From contig CAMLDA010000024.1 of NCBI GenBank assembly GCA_946478715.1, positions 1-8,068 on the forward strand: a stretch of 8,068 nt of DNA, in the 5' to 3' direction. Positions 5,547 to 8,068 of this stretch are shown in pieces. The translations under genes and the position numbers were made by a program. This DNA is from an uncultured Candidatus Saccharibacteria bacterium (lineage in GTDB: Bacteria > Patescibacteria > Saccharimonadia > Saccharimonadales > UBA10212). Within the stretch, counting starts at the first letter, position 1. Every line of letters begins with the position of its first letter. The notes under the pieces are model-generated. The model saw only the letters and a program-made list of their open reading frames with translations, did not search any database and was not told the DNA's origin.

Positions 5547-6743
5547 GTGTTAGATACAGCGCGCAAACTTATCAGAGATGCCGGCAAGCGGCTAGGGCTT
5601 AACGAAGAACAGATAAAACAGCTTATAAAAACCGACGCTGAGCATAATTTTGAGATAAAGCTGTCCGACGGCAGCAAATACCATGCTTTCCGCGTACAGC
5701 ACAGCAATAAGAGGGGGCCATACAAGGGCGGTATACGGTTCCATCCGCAGGTGGATTATGACGAGGTCCGGGCGCTGGCTACGCTCATGAGTTTTAAGAC
5801 GGCGGTGGCCGGTATCCCGATGGGCGGCGGCAAGGGCGGGGTGGCGGTTAACCCGAAAGATTTATCAAAAGAGGCATTAGAAGACTTGTCGCGCAAATAC
5901 GTGCAGGGGCTCAAAGAATACATCGGCCCGGATAAGGACGTGCCGGCGCCGGACGTTAACACTAACTCCCTGATAATCGACTGGATGGCGGACGAATATG
6001 AGAGCCTGTCCGGTGATAAAACCAAAGCCAGCTTTACCGGCAAAAGCGTCGCTAATGGCGGTAGCCTGGGGCGGGATGCCGCGACCGGCCGCGGCGGCGT
6101 GATAGTGCTGCGCGAAATACTTAACAAGTTAAGTATTTCCGGAGAAGTCACTTACGCCTTGCAGGGCTGGGGCAACGTGGGGTCGTTTTTCGCGCTGATC
6201 GCCGAGCAAGAGCACCCCAACTGGAAGCTGATAGCGGTGACCGATTCCAGCGGCGGAGTCTACAGCGCCGACGGTTTATCGGCTAAGAAACTTGATCAAT
6301 TCAAAAAAATCGGCGGCAAGCTGGCCGACTTTGATAAAGGTGAAAAAATCGATAACGACGGCCTGCTGAGCGCCCAAGCCGACATACTGGTGCTGGCGGC
6401 GTTAGAAAACGCCGTGGACGAGAAGAATGTTGGCGCAATCAAAGCCAAGCATGTACTGGAGCTGGCCAACGGTCCGGTTACTTACCAGGCTTACGAAAAA
6501 TTAAATTCCCGGGGCGTAACAGACGTTCCGGATATCTTAGCCAACGCCGGCGGCGTCATCGTAAGTTATCTGGAATGGGTTCAGAACAAAGCCGGCGAAC
6601 ACTGGCCGGAAGACCGGGTCAATCGTGAGCTGGAGAATTATTTGGTAAAAGCTACGGACGAAGTATATATGCTGTCGCAGACTGATAAGATGCCGCTAAA
6701 AGAAGCCGCTTTCGCGGTGGCCATAACCAAACTGACTTCTTAA
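5547..6743 (+). CDS. gdhA: Glutamate dehydrogenase (Glu/Leu/Phe/Val dehydrogenase family)
   Basis: The enzyme interconverts glutamate with 2-oxoglutarate plus ammonia using NAD(P). The 398-residue product is on the short side of the roughly 410-450 usual for hexameric GDH. The substrate domain is intact: RGPYKGGIRFHP with Lys60, the MSFKTAVAGIP segment with Lys84, MGGGKGG with catalytic Lys96, and PAPDVNT with catalytic Asp136. The nucleotide domain follows GGSLGRDAATGRG (171-183), with the Rossmann loop GWGNVG at 207-212 and LANGPVT. NAGGVIVSYLEWVQN at 333-347 closes the active site. Ligand residues favour glutamate over branched-chain amino acids, but substrate and cofactor preference are not proven. 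The GTG start is set by the AGGAGG just upstream. The gene is 16 nt downstream of tRNA-Leu and probably shares its transcript. It converges on a minus-strand gene 16 nt past the stop. A 26-nt palindrome lies at 6114-6139. Confidence 0.93.
   Translation: MLDTARKLIRDAGKRLGLNEEQIKQLIKTDAEHNFEIKLSDGSKYHAFRVQHSNKRGPYKGGIRFHPQVDYDEVRALATLMSFKTAVAGIPMGGGKGGVAVNPKDLSKEALEDLSRKYVQGLKEYIGPDKDVPAPDVNTNSLIIDWMADEYESLSGDKTKASFTGKSVANGGSLGRDAATGRGGVIVLREILNKLSISGEVTYALQGWGNVGSFFALIAEQEHPNWKLIAVTDSSGGVYSADGLSAKKLDQFKKIGGKLADFDKGEKIDNDGLLSAQADILVLAALENAVDEKNVGAIKAKHVLELANGPVTYQAYEKLNSRGVTDVPDILANAGGVIVSYLEWVQNKAGEHWPEDRVNRELENYLVKATDEVYMLSQTDKMPLKEAAFAVAITKLTS
6114..6139. repeat. 26-nt palindrome inside gdhA, extended form of the recG motif
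   Basis: GAAATACTTAAC (6114-6125) and GTTAAGTATTTC (6128-6139) are perfect reverse complements around a 2-nt AA spacer, giving 12-bp arms. The central 18 bp match the recG palindrome at 3815-3832 outside the spacer, in the same codon phase (ATA CTT AAC NNG TTA AGT). It encodes E-I-L-N-K-L-S-I-S at the entry to the nucleotide domain, which the GDH family does not require at codon level. It is AT-rich within GC-rich coding sequence. It could form a strong hairpin in the mRNA or bind a dimeric protein; neither is shown. Confidence 0.7.
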
Positions 6744-6800
6744 GCAGGCGACTGTATTATTAGTTTTTGATATCTTTTATTCTTTTTAGCAGTCGCTCGC
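6744..6800. repeat. Inverted repeat at convergent gene ends, possible bidirectional terminator
   Basis: An 11-nt arm directly after the gdhA stop (GCAGGCGACTG, 6744-6754) pairs with CAGTCGCTCGC (6790-6800), with one A-C mismatch and one G-T pair. The 35-nt loop is T-rich on the plus strand and contains the stop codon of the minus-strand gene (6760-6762). The position between convergent genes fits termination, but no U-tract follows the stem in either direction, so it is not a canonical intrinsic terminator. Confidence 0.3.
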
Positions 6801-7482
6801 CGCTTAGGCGCCTGGATTTTAGCGGCTCAAAGTAGCCCCGCACCAGCCCTATGACTTCGCGGGCCGCCTGGTCGGCCTCATCCGGCCGGTTAAGTACCCA
6901 GTTAATGTCATCTTTTTGTTCAAGAGCCCACTCCAGGCTCATTACAGCTTCATTCAGCCTGACCGTTACCTCCTCTGAAGAGAAGTCATTACCGAACCGA
7001 GCCCGCAGCTGCCTGACGTACTGGTCGGGGTCCGCCGATAAAGCTATAGGCGTCGTTGACTTAAAGCCCACATTCCGCAGGTTGTCTACGGAGCGGAAAA
7101 CCGTATCTAATACGGAAAAAGGCGTCTGGTAGTCGCGTACCTCGCTTCCGTATATATGCCCGGTATCGTAGACCATGTATTGTACCGGCTCCCCGCGTTT
7201 GACGGCTTCTAAAAACTCACCTAAGGATTCCTCGTCTGTTCTAAGCTGCCTATAAGACTTCGCATCGCTGGGACGGAGTTTTCGATCAGTAAATCCGCCC
7301 GGGTTGCTGAACTCCGGGTCCAGCGCCACGACCTCTTTTATAACCGTGCTTTTTCCTACGCACGTCGGGCCGATAATCATGCCGATAGACACATCCCGGA
7401 TGTGCCTGGACGTTTCACCTTGGGGGCGATAAGCCATCCACCGCGCCGCCAGTTCGGCTTTTATAACCTCTGATTGAGTCAC
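6760..7482 (-). CDS. Divergent guanylate-kinase-like P-loop NTPase
   Basis: The 240-residue cytoplasmic protein has the guanylate kinase layout but is longer than typical Gmk (about 185-210). Walker A is GPTCVGKST at 38-46. A Gmk-like GMP-binding segment follows: FTDRKLRPSDAKSY (64-77), comparable to 'TTRxPRPGExxGxxY' with the first two arginines kept and the Glu lost. YDTGHIYGS resembles the Gmk 'YGT' motif. A lid-like region (QLRARFGNDFSSEEVTVRLNEA) precedes WVLNRPDEADQAAREV, which matches the Gmk C-terminal 'vvNddleeA' helix. Extra sequence is a 30-residue N-terminal extension and a basic C-terminus (KSRRLSGERLLKRIKDIKN). It could be the organism's guanylate kinase or a paralogue with another phosphate acceptor; motif loss favours the latter slightly. 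The start is GTG at 7482, with no SD and an AT-rich upstream stretch; an in-frame ATG 15 codons in (7435-7437) is an alternative. It lies 36 nt downstream of the membrane-protein gene. Confidence 0.75.
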   Translation of the reverse strand: MTQSEVIKAELAARWMAYRPQGETSRHIRDVSIGMIIGPTCVGKSTVIKEVVALDPEFSNPGGFTDRKLRPSDAKSYRQLRTDEESLGEFLEAVKRGEPVQYMVYDTGHIYGSEVRDYQTPFSVLDTVFRSVDNLRNVGFKSTTPIALSADPDQYVRQLRARFGNDFSSEEVTVRLNEAVMSLEWALEQKDDINWVLNRPDEADQAAREVIGLVRGYFEPLKSRRLSGERLLKRIKDIKN

Positions 7483-7518
7483 GAAATGATTAAATAATAA
7501 ATATTTATAAATAGCAAA
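7483..7518 (-). promoter_or_regulatory. AT-rich intergenic island with 12-bp palindrome, possible promoter/operator
   Basis: Only 4 of 36 bases are G or C, in sharp contrast to the flanks. It includes the perfect palindrome TATTTATAAATA (7502-7513) and, read on the minus strand, a TATTAT hexamer 11 nt before the GTG of the kinase-like gene. It could provide a -10 element for that gene or a dimer-binding site. No -35 was identified. Confidence 0.3.
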
Positions 7519-7962
7519 CTAGCGCAGCCGTTTAAGCTGCTGGTAGCGCATAACAGGCGCTAAGGAGTAAAGGCACCCAAGCACGAATGATACCAGCCCG
7601 CCGATATAAGGAACGGCTCCGGCTAGCGATATAAGGAGCATCACGCCCATGATTCCCCAGACAGCCCCGGGATTTGCGCCGCTTAATTCGGCGCTTCTTT
7701 TTAGCGATTCCGATACATCGGTATTTCGCTCCAGCATGACATAAGGAGCCAGCATATAACGTCTTATGAATATCAAACCGGGGACTATAAGCAGTATCAG
7801 CCCGCCGATGATGATGGCTGTCATTGCTACGTACAACTTGAAAAGGGGCCAGCCCTGCTTGCGGACCACCTGCCATAAGTCCTGGAAATCCAGCGTCCGG
7901 TGCTCCACGGCGTCGAGCTGCGCGGCGTTTGTCATAATCTGGATTACGCCGCCTATGAACAA
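7519..7962 (-). CDS. Multi-pass membrane protein of unknown function (5' end uncertain)
   Basis: The conservative call is 147 residues from a TTG at 7962 to TAG at 7519-7521. Hydrophobic segments lie at about 1-10 (continuing upstream), 40-63 (YVAMTAIIIGGLILLIVPGLIF) and 100-136 (WGIMGVMLLISLAGAVPYIGGLVSFVLGCL). Between them RRYMLAPYVMLERNTDVSESLKRSAEL resembles the cytoplasmic loop of YciC/DUF975-type integral membrane proteins, where an Ala/Ser-rich helix with 'LKRS' follows an 'IPGxxxxxRY' turn. Function is unknown. The TTG start is doubtful because it cuts the first transmembrane helix in half: the same frame continues upstream with strongly hydrophobic codons until an in-frame TGA at 8062-8064, with no ATG, GTG or TTG between. 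The protein is thus probably 5' incomplete, frameshifted, or uses an atypical start. The downstream neighbour is the kinase-like gene. Confidence 0.55.
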   Translation of the reverse strand: MFIGGVIQIMTNAAQLDAVEHRTLDFQDLWQVVRKQGWPLFKLYVAMTAIIIGGLILLIVPGLIFIRRYMLAPYVMLERNTDVSESLKRSAELSGANPGAVWGIMGVMLLISLAGAVPYIGGLVSFVLGCLYSLAPVMRYQQLKRLR

Positions 7963-8061
7963 TGCCAGAATCAGCCAGAGCAGATTGAACCCGACAAGCA
8001 GATAAAAAGGATAAGCCGGCGCCGGGCTGCCCGATGTAGACGTGGTCGATGCCCACGTCGT
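7963..8061 (-). other. In-frame coding-like 5' extension of the membrane protein, bounded by TGA
   Basis: Read on the minus strand in the frame of the membrane protein, this gives a Thr/Ser/Pro/Ala-rich stretch (TTWASTTSTSGSPAPA), then YPFYLLVGFNLLWLILA, which joins LFIGGVIQIM to form a full transmembrane helix. This is typical coding sequence for a linker plus helix, but the frame is closed by TGA at 8062-8064. Frameshift or sequence error near the window end, a CTG start at 7999-8001, or pseudogenisation are all possible. Confidence 0.5.
8039..8059. repeat. Hairpin-forming inverted repeat near window end
   Basis: GACGTGG (8039-8045) and CCACGTC (8053-8059) are perfect 7-bp arms around a 7-nt loop. 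It lies in the region where the membrane-protein frame is interrupted. A GC-rich hairpin here could favour sequencing or assembly errors, or it could be chance. Confidence 0.4.
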
Positions 8062-8068
8062 TCATGAG

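Noticed and set aside
7532..8065. A long open frame on the minus strand starting ATG at 8065, overlapping the membrane-protein gene in another frame
   Set aside because: Past its first 20 or so residues the product is Arg/Gly/Ala-rich with no recognisable domain, while the alternative frame gives clean transmembrane helices. Its first codons could belong to a frameshifted membrane protein, but the open frame itself is a shadow.
1..8068. CRISPR arrays, insertion sequences, integrase or attachment sites, including at the tRNA-Leu 3' end
   Set aside because: No regularly spaced direct repeats, transposase or integrase motifs were found, and no duplicated tRNA 3' end was seen in the window.

Overview
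The window looks like a compact, GC-moderate bacterial chromosome segment, probably from a Patescibacteria/CPR lineage and most plausibly Saccharibacteria (TM7). This placement is inference. It rests on the MurT-GatD pair, near-zero intergenic spacing, mostly weak or absent Shine-Dalgarno (SD) sequences, GTG starts, and a poorly conserved multi-pass membrane protein. The genetic code is standard: TGA ends murT and gatD. Nothing looks like a phage, transposon or CRISPR array.

Plus strand, 1-6743: a tightly packed block. The 3' end of tyrS is followed with no gap by murT and gatD, the two subunits of lipid II isoglutaminyl synthase, which overlap by 1 nt. A Nudix hydrolase, recG (fork-remodelling helicase), rsmD (16S rRNA m2G966 methyltransferase), tRNA-Leu(UAG) with encoded CCA, and gdhA (glutamate dehydrogenase) follow. 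The gdhA gene starts 16 nt after the tRNA and has the only perfect SD noted in the window.

Minus strand, 8068-6760: a multi-pass membrane protein whose 5' end is disrupted or unresolved near the window edge, then a divergent guanylate-kinase-like P-loop protein that converges on gdhA. No gap exceeds 300 bases.

The genes cover housekeeping jobs: tRNA charging, peptidoglycan D-Glu amidation, nucleotide clean-up, DNA repair, ribosome modification and glutamate/ammonia metabolism. MurT-GatD is the only clear two-subunit enzyme.

The most unexpected signal is a DNA palindrome, TACTTAAC-NN-GTTAAGTA. It occurs once inside recG and once inside gdhA, where its arms extend to 12 perfect base pairs around a 2-nt spacer. 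Neither protein family explains it. It is the best candidate here for an undescribed DNA-level element. Second is a MurT whose central domain lacks the usual four-cysteine zinc ribbon.
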